DNA of 64,000 nucleotides from Fodinicurvata sediminis DSM 21159. GTDB lineage: Bacteria; Pseudomonadota; Alphaproteobacteria; Kiloniellales; DSM-21159. Where the stretch lies: assembly GCF_000420625.1 (NCBI RefSeq), contig NZ_ATVH01000001.1, positions 1 to 64,000 of the forward strand, read 5' to 3'. Position numbers and translations under genes: made by a program. The notes beneath the pieces are model-generated. The model did no database searches, had not been told where the DNA came from, and saw only the letters and a program-made list of their open reading frames with translations. The first letter of the stretch is position 1. Every line of letters begins with the position of its first letter. Below, piece after piece: positions 53,706 through 62,656 of this stretch.

Positions 53706-54655
53706 CACGTCATCTCATAGGTTTGCTGGTCCTGCTGATTGCCGGGCTCATCTATCCGTGGATCCTGCCCAGCGCGCTGACCGTTGGTGTCACGATCCTG
53801 CTGTTTGCCGGTTGGGCAACGGCCTGGGATATCCTGGGTGGCTGGGCCGGACAGGTCAGCCTGGGACATGCCTGCTTTGTCGGGATTGGCGCCTATTTCG
53901 TCGCCATTGGCGCGACGGAGTATGCCATGGCGCCCTGGTGGACCATCCTGATGGCTATTGCCGTTGCCAGTGTGCTGGCCCTGGCCTGGGGCAGTCTGAC
54001 CTTCAAGCTGCACGGTCCTTACTTCACCCTTTCGACGATTGCCATTGCCGAGATGCTGCGTCTGGTCGCCATCAACGAGGATTGGCTGACGGGGGGCGCC
54101 ACGGGCGTCTTCATCGATTGGCTGCCTACGCCCTTCGGGATCGATCTCTTCGCGCGGGAGACCCAGTACTACCTGGCACTGGCCTTCGCCGTCGGCGTGA
54201 TGGCCACCATCATCGGCATATCGCGCAGCCGCTTCGGCTATCAGTTGCGCGCGGTGCGCGAGGACGAGAATTCGGCCATGGCGGCCGGCATCGATCCGAC
54301 ACGCACCAAGCTGAAGGCCTTCATGCTCTCCGCGTCCCTTACGGCTGTGGGCGGCGGAATCTATGGCATGATGCTGTCGTTCCTGGAGCCGCACATCCTG
54401 TTCTATCTGCTGCTGTCGGTACAGATCGCACTGACCGGGATCATCGGCGGGCGCGGGACCATCTGGGGCCCGCTGGTCGGCGCCGTGCTTCTGGTTTCGG
54501 CCGGCGAGATCTTCCGCACCAGCTTTGCCGAGGCCAACCTGCTGATCTATGGCGTCCTGATCCTGCTGGTCATCCTGTTCCTGCCCAGCGGCATCATCGG
54601 CGAGTTCAATCGGCGCCTGACAAGGAGGCTCTATGCCAGACGCGCTCAAGGCTGA
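53702..54655 (+). CDS. Liv-type ABC transporter permease, LivM-like
   Basis: 317 residues with about eight spans. Typical: GWATAWDILGGWAGQVSLGHACFVGIGAYFVA, FGYQLRAVREDENSAMAAGIDPTRTKLKAFMLSASLTAVGGGIYG and LTGIIGGRGTIWGPLVGAVLL. Second channel subunit. Its 3' end overlaps the LivG-like gene by 23 bases. Confidence 0.94.
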   Translation: MTRHLIGLLVLLIAGLIYPWILPSALTVGVTILLFAGWATAWDILGGWAGQVSLGHACFVGIGAYFVAIGATEYAMAPWWTILMAIAVASVLALAWGSLTFKLHGPYFTLSTIAIAEMLRLVAINEDWLTGGATGVFIDWLPTPFGIDLFARETQYYLALAFAVGVMATIIGISRSRFGYQLRAVREDENSAMAAGIDPTRTKLKAFMLSASLTAVGGGIYGMMLSFLEPHILFYLLLSVQIALTGIIGGRGTIWGPLVGAVLLVSAGEIFRTSFAEANLLIYGVLILLVILFLPSGIIGEFNRRLTRRLYARRAQG

Positions 54656-55349
54656 GGGGATCACGGTCCGTTTCGGCGGCGTGGTGGCGGTGGACAATGT
54701 CTCCCTGTCGCTGCAGCCGAAGGAAATCCTGGGCCTGATCGGTCCGAACGGGGCCGGCAAGACCACGCTGTTCAATGCCGTGACCGGCTTTGTTCCGGCG
54801 GACAGCGGTACGGTCACCTTCTTCGATCGCGATGTGTCTTCAGAGCCGCCCTACAAGCGGGCCCAGGCAGGGATGGGGCGGACATTCCAGACCGAGCGTC
54901 CTTTCGAGGAGCTGACCGTCCTGGAGAACGTGCTGGTTTCCGCCTTCCTGAACAAGCCGCGGCGCAAGGATGCCGAGAAGCTGGCCATGGCGATGCTGCA
55001 ACGTGTCGAGCTGGACGATCGCTACGATCAGCCGGCCGGCGATCTGAACCTGGCACGCCGGCGCCGGCTGGAACTGGCCAAGGCCCTGGCGATCCAGCCC
55101 AGGGTTCTGTTCCTGGACGAGGTCATGGCCGGCCTCAACCCGCCCGCCCTGCGCGAGATGATCGGCCTTGTCAGAACCCTCAGCCAGGAGGGACTGGGCA
55201 TCCTGATGGTGGAGCACATCATGGAGGCCATTATCGAGTTGTCCGACCATGTCATCGTGCTGGCCAGCGGTCAGAAGATTGCCGAGGGCACGCCGCAGGA
55301 GGTCACCAGCAACCCTCAGGTCATTGAAGCCTATCTGGGAACGGATTGA
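54633..55349 (+). CDS. Liv-type ABC transporter ATPase, LivG-like
   Basis: 238 residues; AAGGAGG lies six bases before the ATG. Walker A GPNGAGKTT, Q-loop RTFQTERPFEELTVLENV, Walker B VLFLDEVMAGLNP and switch His in MVEHIMEAI are present. The signature region reads LNLARRRRLELAKAL, which departs from LSxGxxR as is usual in the LivG group, although the missing Gly is notable. Its stop shares a base with the next start (TGATG). Confidence 0.93.
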   Translation: MPDALKAEGITVRFGGVVAVDNVSLSLQPKEILGLIGPNGAGKTTLFNAVTGFVPADSGTVTFFDRDVSSEPPYKRAQAGMGRTFQTERPFEELTVLENVLVSAFLNKPRRKDAEKLAMAMLQRVELDDRYDQPAGDLNLARRRRLELAKALAIQPRVLFLDEVMAGLNPPALREMIGLVRTLSQEGLGILMVEHIMEAIIELSDHVIVLASGQKIAEGTPQEVTSNPQVIEAYLGTD

Positions 55350-56065
55350 TGTCGAAGCCCATCCTGAGTGTCGAGCATGTGGATCTTGGTTATGGCAGCC
55401 TGAAGGTCGTCTTCGATTTCTCCCTTCAGGTTGCCGAGGGCGAGCTGGTCGGTCTCGTGGGCGGCAATGGCAGTGGAAAGTCCACGGTCCTGCGCGCCAT
55501 ATCGGGCATGATCCGGCCCTGGAGCGGGCAGATCCTGTTCGACGGAGAAGAGGTCTCTGGCGCCAAGCCGCACCAGATGGCCGAGCGTGGCTTGGCGCAC
55601 GTGCCCATGGGACGCCAGCTCTTTCCCAACATGTCGGTGCAGGAAAACCTGATGCTGGGCGCCTATCTGCCGGAGGCGCGCGCCCGGCGTGACGAGAGTC
55701 TGTCGGAAGTGCACGCGCTGTTTCCGGATCTGGTCAAGTATGCCCGTTCGCCGGCGGGTGAACTGTCCGGCGGCCAGCAACAGATGGTGGCGATTGCCCG
55801 TGCGCTGATGCTGCGCCCCAAGATGCTGATCATGGACGAGCCAAGTCTGGGCCTCTCGCCGATCCTGGTGAAGGAGGTGATGGCCTCGATCCGGCGCGTG
55901 TCCGAAACGGGCCTGCCGATCCTGCTGGTCGAGCAGAACGTGAAGCAGGTGCTCACCGTCAGCGATCGCGCCTATGTGCTGGAGAACGGCAAGCAGGTCC
56001 TGGATGGCCCCTCCAAGGATCTGGAGGGTGACCCCATGATCAAGAAGGCCTATCTGGGGCTCTGA
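55349..56065 (+). CDS. Liv-type ABC transporter ATPase, LivF-like
   Basis: About 238 residues from MSKPILSVEHVDLGYG. Walker A GGNGSGKST, Q-loop LAHVPMGRQLFPNMSVQENLMLG, signature LSGGQQQMVAIARAL, Walker B MLIMDEPSLGLSP and switch region LLVEQNVKQV are complete and LivF-like. Last gene of the Liv-type operon, convergent with the DksA/TraR gene. Confidence 0.94.
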   Translation: MSKPILSVEHVDLGYGSLKVVFDFSLQVAEGELVGLVGGNGSGKSTVLRAISGMIRPWSGQILFDGEEVSGAKPHQMAERGLAHVPMGRQLFPNMSVQENLMLGAYLPEARARRDESLSEVHALFPDLVKYARSPAGELSGGQQQMVAIARALMLRPKMLIMDEPSLGLSPILVKEVMASIRRVSETGLPILLVEQNVKQVLTVSDRAYVLENGKQVLDGPSKDLEGDPMIKKAYLGL

Positions 56066-56089
56066 GTTGCTGTACCCAATTGGGCGCTT

Positions 56090-56422
56090 TCACGCCTCCG
56101 CGCAGTCGATACAGCGCGGTGCCGTGGGATCCAGCTCCAGTCGTTTGGGGGCGATTTCCTCGCCGCAGGCGACGCAATAGCCGAATTCGTCTTCCTCGAT
56201 GCGCTTGAGCGCGGCGTCGATCTTGCGCAGGCGGGTCTGGCGGCGCTGTTCCGAGGCCTTGGCCATGGCTTGGACCTGCATGGCGTCCATTCGGGACAGC
56301 CGGCCCACGGATTGCTGGTCCAGCTCCACGGGGCGCCGGTCAGCACTGGTGCTTTCGGCCTGCTGACGCAGCGCCTCGCGCTCCTGGATCAGGCGCTGTC
56401 GGTAGTCTTCCATAGTCATCAT
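56090..56422 (-). CDS. DksA/TraR family C4 zinc finger protein
   Basis: 110 residues. A helical N-terminal coiled-coil region (YRQRLIQEREALRQQAE; RQTRLRKIDAALKRIEEDEFG) precedes the zinc finger YCVACGEEI...RCIDCAEA, with four Cys ligands. It lacks the acidic DxxDxA-type tip of classical DksA in the usual place, so it belongs to the shorter TraR/YbiI-like group that may modulate RNA polymerase. Starts at 56422, 56419 or 56413 are all possible. Confidence 0.88.
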   Translation of the reverse strand: MMTMEDYRQRLIQEREALRQQAESTSADRRPVELDQQSVGRLSRMDAMQVQAMAKASEQRRQTRLRKIDAALKRIEEDEFGYCVACGEEIAPKRLELDPTAPRCIDCAEA

Positions 56423-56526
56423 GGGCGCAGGCTAGCCCAGCGTGCAGACAAGGAAAAGACTTGCCAAAGGATAAGCCCCGCTGCAGCAGAGCACAGGCGG
56501 GGCAGATCCCAGGGATACGAAAGCGC

Positions 56527-58503
56527 TCAGAAGCTCAGGTTGGCCCCCAGATAGACCGTGCGCCCGCGCTCTGCAAAGCTGTAGTCATCGTCAGGGTCGT
56601 CGGTTCGCTTGTCGAAGATATTGGTAACGCCGCCCCGCAGTTCGAAGCTGTCGGTAAAGCGGTGATTTATGCCGATATCGAAGAGAGCATAACCCTCGAT
56701 GTCATCGCCTTTGCCGCTTCGCCCATAGGTCCGCTGCTCGCCGATGTATTCGCCGCTCAGGAAGGCCGTGGTCCGATCATCGATGAACCAGTCGAAACGC
56801 CCGTTGATGCTGTGCCGAGAACGATTGGCCAACAGCTTGTCGGTGTCCCGGTTGCGCGCATCAAGAAAGGTATAGTTGGCGGTGACGCGGCCGAAGTCGG
56901 AGACAACGTGGTTGGCAGTCATCTCGATGCCCCGGATGCGGGCCTTGTCTATGTTTATAGGCTCGTAAGTGCCGCCGTCACCTTGCCGCGGAATATCAAT
57001 CAGGTCATCGACGTCGTTCTGAAAGACTGTCAGTGACGTGCCCCAATCCCGTTTGTCATAGGCTATGGACAGCTCGTAGTTCGTGCTTGTTTCGGGTTCC
57101 AGGTCCGGGTTGCCTACTATCGTGCAGGCGCCTCGACAGCTCGTGACCACCGAGTCCGTGCTGAGTTGCCGGAGCGTGGGGGCTTTGAAACCGGTGCTTA
57201 CACCGCCCTTCAGAGTCAACTCACTCGTGGGCCTGTATACCAGATATCCACGGGGTGTCAGATGTGTGCCGAAGTACTTGTTGTTATCCAGGCGCGCGCC
57301 CAGCAGGAGAGAGAGCTCTTCGGTGATCAGAATATCGTCCTGCAGGTAAAGGGCCTGCTGGTGGGTGCTGGCTCCACCGCTCTCGAATTCGCCAGGTGCT
57401 TCAAGATCAACCCAGCGTGCTTCACCGCCCAGTGTAAAGAAGTGTCGCCCCCAGGGAGCCGAGATATTGCCTTCAAGGGTATAATTGTTCTGAACCAGCT
57501 TGTCCTCTCCGCTGGTCGGTTCGCTGCGCTCCCAATAGGCACGCAGTTCACTTTGTCCCCAATCCCAGTCACCACGGTGCGTGAAGGACGCATCATCGCG
57601 TATTACGGTGGAGTCCATTTCATCGTAGCTGCGGAAATAGAATTTCCCGTGACGACGTTGGTAGCTGCGTCCGTATTCAGCCTCCACTGTATTCTGTTCA
57701 TCGGGGGTCCAGGTCAGGCGTGCTCGACCGCTGTGATCCTGCCGCCCCTCAAGCGTGGTCAGGTTTTTTCGGTTGATGTCGGTGCCGGGAATGATTTCAT
57801 CATCATAGGCTTTCCAGATTTCGCGCTTGCTCAACCCACCCAGCAGGGTAAGTCCAAGTTTTCCCGGTACAATCGGACCGCTTAAGTAGAGACTGCTGCG
57901 GTATTCCTGACCACCTTCGCCTTCCAGCGGGGTCTGGACCTGGCTGTCGAGGCTGCCCCGCCACGTGTCGGCATCCGGTTTGGTGATAATGTTGATGACA
58001 CCGCCTAGGGCATCCGAGCCATAGAGGGAAGACATGCCACCGCGCACCACCTCGATACGGTCGATCGCCTCCACCGGTAGGAGCCCCAGATCATAGTCAT
58101 TGTGACGGAAAACGGCTTCGCGGGAATTGACCCGCTTTCCGTCCAGCAGGATCAGGGTATAGCTGGAATCCATGCCACGAATGCTGACCTCGCGTCGCCC
58201 CTGACTGCCCGCAGTCAGGCTGATCCCGGGCAGCTGGCGCACGGCATCGCTGACGTCACCCACCGGGGCGGTCTTCAGTTCCTCGCCTGTGACGACACTG
58301 ATCGAAGCGGGCGCATCCGAGATGTTCTGTTCGGATCGTGTGGCCGTGACCACAATGGGTTCCAGTGTGGCCCCATCGGCTGTTTCCTGTGCCTGGACGG
58401 GCAGGGTCATGGCCGCAGGCAGGAGTGCCAGCAGGGCCCAGGTCAATATTCTATGAAAGTGCGGATCATAAGCTTTCGCAGTCAATGAAACTTCCCCCTT
58501 CAT
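56527..58503 (-). CDS. TonB-dependent outer-membrane receptor
   Basis: 658 residues. Signal peptide (ILTWALLALLPAAMTLPVQA), a TonB box in the LEPIVVTATRSE region, a plug domain (ISVVTGEELKTAPVGDVSDAVRQLPGISL; SIRGMDSSYTLILLDGKRVNSR; MSSLYGSDALGGVINIITK) and a barrel ending in a C-terminal aromatic residue (YLGANLSF). The sequence type fits siderophore, haem or vitamin B12 receptors. No TonB-ExbBD or periplasmic binding genes are nearby. An upstream hairpin and a loosely Fur-like stretch precede it. Confidence 0.93.
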   Translation of the reverse strand: MKGEVSLTAKAYDPHFHRILTWALLALLPAAMTLPVQAQETADGATLEPIVVTATRSEQNISDAPASISVVTGEELKTAPVGDVSDAVRQLPGISLTAGSQGRREVSIRGMDSSYTLILLDGKRVNSREAVFRHNDYDLGLLPVEAIDRIEVVRGGMSSLYGSDALGGVINIITKPDADTWRGSLDSQVQTPLEGEGGQEYRSSLYLSGPIVPGKLGLTLLGGLSKREIWKAYDDEIIPGTDINRKNLTTLEGRQDHSGRARLTWTPDEQNTVEAEYGRSYQRRHGKFYFRSYDEMDSTVIRDDASFTHRGDWDWGQSELRAYWERSEPTSGEDKLVQNNYTLEGNISAPWGRHFFTLGGEARWVDLEAPGEFESGGASTHQQALYLQDDILITEELSLLLGARLDNNKYFGTHLTPRGYLVYRPTSELTLKGGVSTGFKAPTLRQLSTDSVVTSCRGACTIVGNPDLEPETSTNYELSIAYDKRDWGTSLTVFQNDVDDLIDIPRQGDGGTYEPINIDKARIRGIEMTANHVVSDFGRVTANYTFLDARNRDTDKLLANRSRHSINGRFDWFIDDRTTAFLSGEYIGEQRTYGRSGKGDDIEGYALFDIGINHRFTDSFELRGGVTNIFDKRTDDPDDDYSFAERGRTVYLGANLSF

Positions 58504-58549
58504 TGTGGCCGCATAGTACAGGGGTGGTCAGGACGGACACCGCCGGTGC

Positions 58550-58578
58550 CCCGGATACACACATGGTCGTGTGCCGGG
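58550..58578 (-). promoter_or_regulatory. hairpin in the leader of the TonB receptor gene
   Basis: CCCGG-ATA-CACAC-ATGGTC-GTGTG-CCGGG forms a ten-pair stem with a three-base bulge, 46 bases upstream of the start. It lacks a T-run in either direction. It does not match a cobalamin riboswitch. A leader-control role is possible but unproven. Confidence 0.35.
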
Positions 58579-58762
58579 TGGGGCGGTTACGTCATGGATG
58601 ATGTCCCCTGCGTAATGCAGCGATAGGCTGTGACTTCAGCAGCTATAGCCTTCCCGGATATGCAAATGCAACTGACTCTTAGTATTAAAGTGGCAGGTCT
58701 GCATTTACCGCATGGCTGGCAGGGACGTCTTGATTGCTACGCCCTATGTGGCTGCCGTCGTT

Positions 58763-61240
58763 TCAATCGGCGTCGCTGCCGCGATCGGCGCCTTCGGCTT
58801 CGGTGGAGATTTCGCCGCGGTGCTGGCGTGCCTGCTGCTGGCCGGGGTCTTCGGGCCCTTTCTCTTCGCTGCTGTCCGTTGCCTTTCCGTGCCGGCGCTC
58901 GTGCGACGGGCCGCGATGCAGGTGGATGTCCTGTTGCGGGAAGGGCATCTGGATGCTGTTCTCGCGAAAGCTTTCGTCGATGGCGAAGTGCAGGTCCGTC
59001 ATTACGTCCAGGTAGCGGTCGGTTTCCCGGATGTAGCAGCGCAACTCGAATTCCAGGGCCGATTCTCCGAAAGCCTTGAAATAAACGTAGGGCTCGGGAA
59101 AGGCCAGCACGTCGTCGTGCTGGCTGGCGCAGTCCAGAAGTAGCTGATGCACCTTCCGGGTGTTCTCGCCATAGGCAACGCGCAGAGGTATGATGAGGCG
59201 CGCGATGCGGTTCTTGTGCGTCCAGTTGGTGACCGGCGAGGCGATCAGGTCCGAGTTGGGCACGATCACCGAGGAGCGGTCGAAGGTCTCGATCTCGGTC
59301 GAGCGCACCGAGATGTGGCGCACCATGCCCTCGTTGGGGCCAACCACCACCCAGTCGCCCACCTTGATGGGCCGCTCGATCAACAGCAGCAGGCCGGCGA
59401 CGAAGTTCTCCACCACGGTCCGCAGTCCGAAACCGATGCCGACCGACAGGGCGCCGGCCACCAGGGCCAGGTTCGACAGGCTGATCCCCAGGGTCGCGAT
59501 GGCCAGGATCAGGGCCAGGGCCACGCCGATGTAGCTGATGCCGGCCGAGATGGAGTTGCGGATGCCGTAGTCCAGGTAGGTGTTGGGCAGCACCTTTTCC
59601 GACAGCCAGCGGCGGATCAGGCCCGAGGCGAAAAGGCCGATGGCCAGGACCATGATGGCAAAGAGTATGTCCACAAGAGAGATGGTGACTTCGCCGATCT
59701 TGAGGCCGGTCAGAAGCTGTTCGGCCCAGAGCGTCACGATGGTGGACGGCACGCCGTAGACGAGCAGCAGGAGGTAGAGTGTGGGCAGGATCAGCAGGAG
59801 GTCGATCACCAGTCCGACCCAGAACAGAGTCAGCTGGTGCCGGGTTTCATCCTCGGGTTCATCGGAGCGCCTGCGGTGCGCCAGCCTCAGCAGGTGCGCC
59901 AGCGCCTCACGGAAGACCAGGCGCAGCAGCAGCACCAGGCCGATCAGTACACCGGTCACGATGATCCGGGTCTGGAGGAACTCCGCCAGACGGCTGTAGC
60001 CCGCCAGCGCCAGGAAAGGCGTTGAGGAGATGATGATGATCAGCAGGATGCGCCCTGCATTCCAGCTGGACGAGCCGAAGCCTTCCTCGGGATTGGTCCA
60101 GTAGCGGTTGGGTGTCAGCGAGAGCAGCAGGATGGCAATGACCGTGTTGTCCAGAAGGACAAGGGTCGAGCGCATGGCGGGCGTCAGGGCCTCGGCCTCG
60201 ATGGCGGCAGTCTGCAAGGCCGCTGTGGCTGCGAAGATCGCGGCAATCAGGAAGATGCGATTGTAAAGAACCTGCGCGCCCAGCGCCGTGACCGGCATGA
60301 TGCGCCAGGCGGGACGTCGGGGCGACAGTGCTGCCCGCGCCAATCCGGTCACCAGGATGAAGCCTGTGACGGCCGTCGCCAGGATATAGAGCAGTGTTGC
60401 GAAATAGCCGGTCAGGACCTGCTGCAGGTACAGGATCGTGAAGGCAATGGCGATCGCAAGGGCAGGGAAGATGGCCCGGGCCACGCCGTCGGAGACGGTG
60501 GCCACGATACGCCTGGAGTATCCCGGATCCTCTTCCTCCGGGTCGCGGCCAAAGCGCCGGTTCAACCAATAGCGTATGGGCCAGCCGACCAGGAAGGCCA
60601 GGAGCGAAATCCCGAAGAGGTAGATCCAGGGCAGGATACCTCGCGTGCCGATCTTTGCGGTTTCCTCCGCCCAGTCGACGGGTGCGGCCGCCATGCGGCT
60701 GAGGAAGGCAACCGTATCCTGCCCCGCCTGTTGCCAGACGCCTGGCCAGATAGGCGAAGGCGTGCGGGCCAGCACTTCCTCCTGCAGGCGCTGGCGCTCA
60801 CGGCTGGCAATTTCCTGCAGGAACTCGTTGGAACGCACACGGACCAGGGCCGCCTGGCGCACGCGGGCCCGAATGGTGCTGATGCGTTCGTTCAGGTCTG
60901 ACCGTGTCTGCTGGATTTCCGGGTTTTCCGGTGGCGCGTCCTCGCCGGGCGGTTCGCCCAGGCTTTCCAGCTGGTCTTCCAGAGGAGACAGGCGGCTTTC
61001 AGCCTCGTTCTGCCGGGTTTCCGATTCCGACAGAATCTCGCGCAGTTTGCTTTTCAACGCCTCCTCTTCTTCCGGGGAGATGTCGCCCTGCTGGCGCAGT
61101 TTCCGCTCGGCCTCCTGCAGGACGCTTTCCCAGCGGTTCATCTGGCTGTCGAACGCGGGTTCGCCCCCCGGGCCCTGGGCGGCTGCAGCCAGGGTGAGGA
61201 AAAGCGTCAGGAAAAGGGAGAGGAGGAAGCCTGTGCGCAT
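58763..61240 (-). CDS. large MscS family mechanosensitive channel
   Basis: 825 residues. Signal peptide, then a charged helical periplasmic region (about 25-165) with coiled-coil character, several membrane spans (about 190-560), and the MscS core: ISAGISYIGVALALILAIATLGISLSNLALVAGALSVGIGFGLRTVVENFVAGLLLLIERPIKVGDWVVVG, with the Gly/Ala-rich pore helix and beta domain that follow. Long MscS homologues of this KefA/YbiO-like type protect against osmotic downshock. The C-terminal tail is Ser/Glu/Gln-rich. Confidence 0.92.
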   Translation of the reverse strand: MRTGFLLSLFLTLFLTLAAAAQGPGGEPAFDSQMNRWESVLQEAERKLRQQGDISPEEEEALKSKLREILSESETRQNEAESRLSPLEDQLESLGEPPGEDAPPENPEIQQTRSDLNERISTIRARVRQAALVRVRSNEFLQEIASRERQRLQEEVLARTPSPIWPGVWQQAGQDTVAFLSRMAAAPVDWAEETAKIGTRGILPWIYLFGISLLAFLVGWPIRYWLNRRFGRDPEEEDPGYSRRIVATVSDGVARAIFPALAIAIAFTILYLQQVLTGYFATLLYILATAVTGFILVTGLARAALSPRRPAWRIMPVTALGAQVLYNRIFLIAAIFAATAALQTAAIEAEALTPAMRSTLVLLDNTVIAILLLSLTPNRYWTNPEEGFGSSSWNAGRILLIIIISSTPFLALAGYSRLAEFLQTRIIVTGVLIGLVLLLRLVFREALAHLLRLAHRRRSDEPEDETRHQLTLFWVGLVIDLLLILPTLYLLLLVYGVPSTIVTLWAEQLLTGLKIGEVTISLVDILFAIMVLAIGLFASGLIRRWLSEKVLPNTYLDYGIRNSISAGISYIGVALALILAIATLGISLSNLALVAGALSVGIGFGLRTVVENFVAGLLLLIERPIKVGDWVVVGPNEGMVRHISVRSTEIETFDRSSVIVPNSDLIASPVTNWTHKNRIARLIIPLRVAYGENTRKVHQLLLDCASQHDDVLAFPEPYVYFKAFGESALEFELRCYIRETDRYLDVMTDLHFAIDESFRENSIQMPFPQQDIHLHRGPSHERRHGKATDSSEEKGPEDPGQQQARQHRGEISTEAEGADRGSDAD

Positions 61241-61337
61241 TGCGTCCCGTCCGGCATCTGTCCGTTTGCTGGCCTGCTGTAGGTTGTCCCCATCTTTGGC
61301 AGAAACAGAGGCCTAAATCCATGAAATAGAACAGGCT

Positions 61338-62507
61338 TCAGCCACAGCTGTCGGGGCCGAACAGCTGGCCGGGGTCGCGCCCCAGGCCGCGCAGTTCGCG
61401 GCTGACGCGGCAGAGGTAGCGTTGCTGGTGGACGGGGTTGTAGGAGTGATAGTGACGCACCGCGGCTTCCCAGCTGCCGAACTGGCGCTGCAGTTCCTTC
61501 AGGAAGCGTGCCGAGATACGGGCGTTCCCTTCCGGGTCCAGGCCGTGGGCGAATTCGCCGACGTCCTCGCCGTGCCAGAAGAGGTTCACCTGCAGCGCGC
61601 CCAGGTCCACCGAGGCATAGCCGGCCAGCAGCAGGCGTTCCAGGCCTTCCAGCGCCTCCGTGCGGCTGGCGAAGCGCCAGCCGTGGCCGTTGCTGTTCAG
61701 CGACCAGGGCCAGGGGTGGCGCTCTCCGGCGACGTTGGTGCCGCTTTCCACCAGGGCCAGGGCCTGTAGCAGGCCATCAGGCAGGGCGTGGTCGGCCTCG
61801 GCTTGGCGCAAGGCGCGCCGTGTGCGGCGGGCGATGGCCAGGCTGTGCGCTGCGGGCAGGTCGGCGGTCTGCACGGCTGCGTCCTGCAGGGGCAGGAGGC
61901 GTCCATCCGGTGGCTTGCCCACCGGCAGGGGCGGTGCAGCGGGCGGCTGCCGGCCGGTCGGGCCGGGGAAGGACAGGCGCTGGGTCCAGCCCGCAACCTG
62001 GTGCGCAGTTGGAGTCTGTTGCCAGGCCGGCGGCGAACGGAAGTGCCGTGTGGCGGGCAGGGGCGGTGGATCCAGCAGGCGGGGCGGCAGGACGGCGGGC
62101 ATCAGGGCGGCTCGCAGGGACTCAGGCCTGGTTTCGGGGCTGTCGGGCAGAGCTGAGGGCGGCAGGCTGGCCACAATCGCCTCTGTCACGGCGGGGGCCT
62201 GGCGGAGGGTTTCGGCCTGTGCGCGCAGGGCATGTGTCAGCGCGTCATCACTTGCCGGTGCGGGTGGCAGGGGCTGGGTCAGGACAATGCGCCCCGGCCG
62301 CGCCTCGGGCAGCAGGGCATCGTGGGAAACCGGCGCCCAGGCCAGCGCGAACAGCAGCAGGATCGGCGTGCCCGCCAGCGCCAGCGACAGCTGCAGCAGG
62401 CTGGTGCGCAGGTCGTGGGGCAGGGCCCTGAATTGGCCGAACGCCTGTCTGGTCCTCTGGCCGGCGTACCGCAGGCGGCGCCGGGCCGGGCGGGGTCTGT
62501 CCTGCAT
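61338..62507 (-). CDS. membrane-anchored lytic transglycosylase-like protein
   Basis: 389 residues. A basic N-terminus (Arg-rich, about 1-20) and one hydrophobic span (LLQLSLALAGTPILLLFALAWAP) anchor it in the membrane. A Pro/Ala/Leu-rich linker of about 180 residues leads to a C-terminal SLT-type domain: DGLLQALALVESG (likely catalytic Glu), VDLGALQVNLFWHG and WEAAVRHYHSYNPVHQQRYLCRV. It probably cleaves peptidoglycan in the periplasm. The linker is extremely GC-rich and has no recognised domain. Confidence 0.82.
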   Translation of the reverse strand: MQDRPRPARRRLRYAGQRTRQAFGQFRALPHDLRTSLLQLSLALAGTPILLLFALAWAPVSHDALLPEARPGRIVLTQPLPPAPASDDALTHALRAQAETLRQAPAVTEAIVASLPPSALPDSPETRPESLRAALMPAVLPPRLLDPPPLPATRHFRSPPAWQQTPTAHQVAGWTQRLSFPGPTGRQPPAAPPLPVGKPPDGRLLPLQDAAVQTADLPAAHSLAIARRTRRALRQAEADHALPDGLLQALALVESGTNVAGERHPWPWSLNSNGHGWRFASRTEALEGLERLLLAGYASVDLGALQVNLFWHGEDVGEFAHGLDPEGNARISARFLKELQRQFGSWEAAVRHYHSYNPVHQQRYLCRVSRELRGLGRDPGQLFGPDSCG

Positions 62508-62656
62508 GTCCTGTCAGCATTGTGCCTGTCTGGGGCCGCCCGGCCATTGTGGCCGGGGCCCGGATCGGAAGCGCCATTCTGGCATCCGATATCTTACCGT
62601 CCGGTTAGCGAAAGGTAAAATGCTGCAGGAGGGCCTGGCCCGGCCGGAGGCGCCCG

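Noticed and set aside
58504-58762. Possible cobalamin riboswitch upstream of the TonB-dependent receptor
   Set aside because: The conserved B12-box and core segments of the riboswitch are not present on the minus strand; only a simple bulged hairpin is seen.
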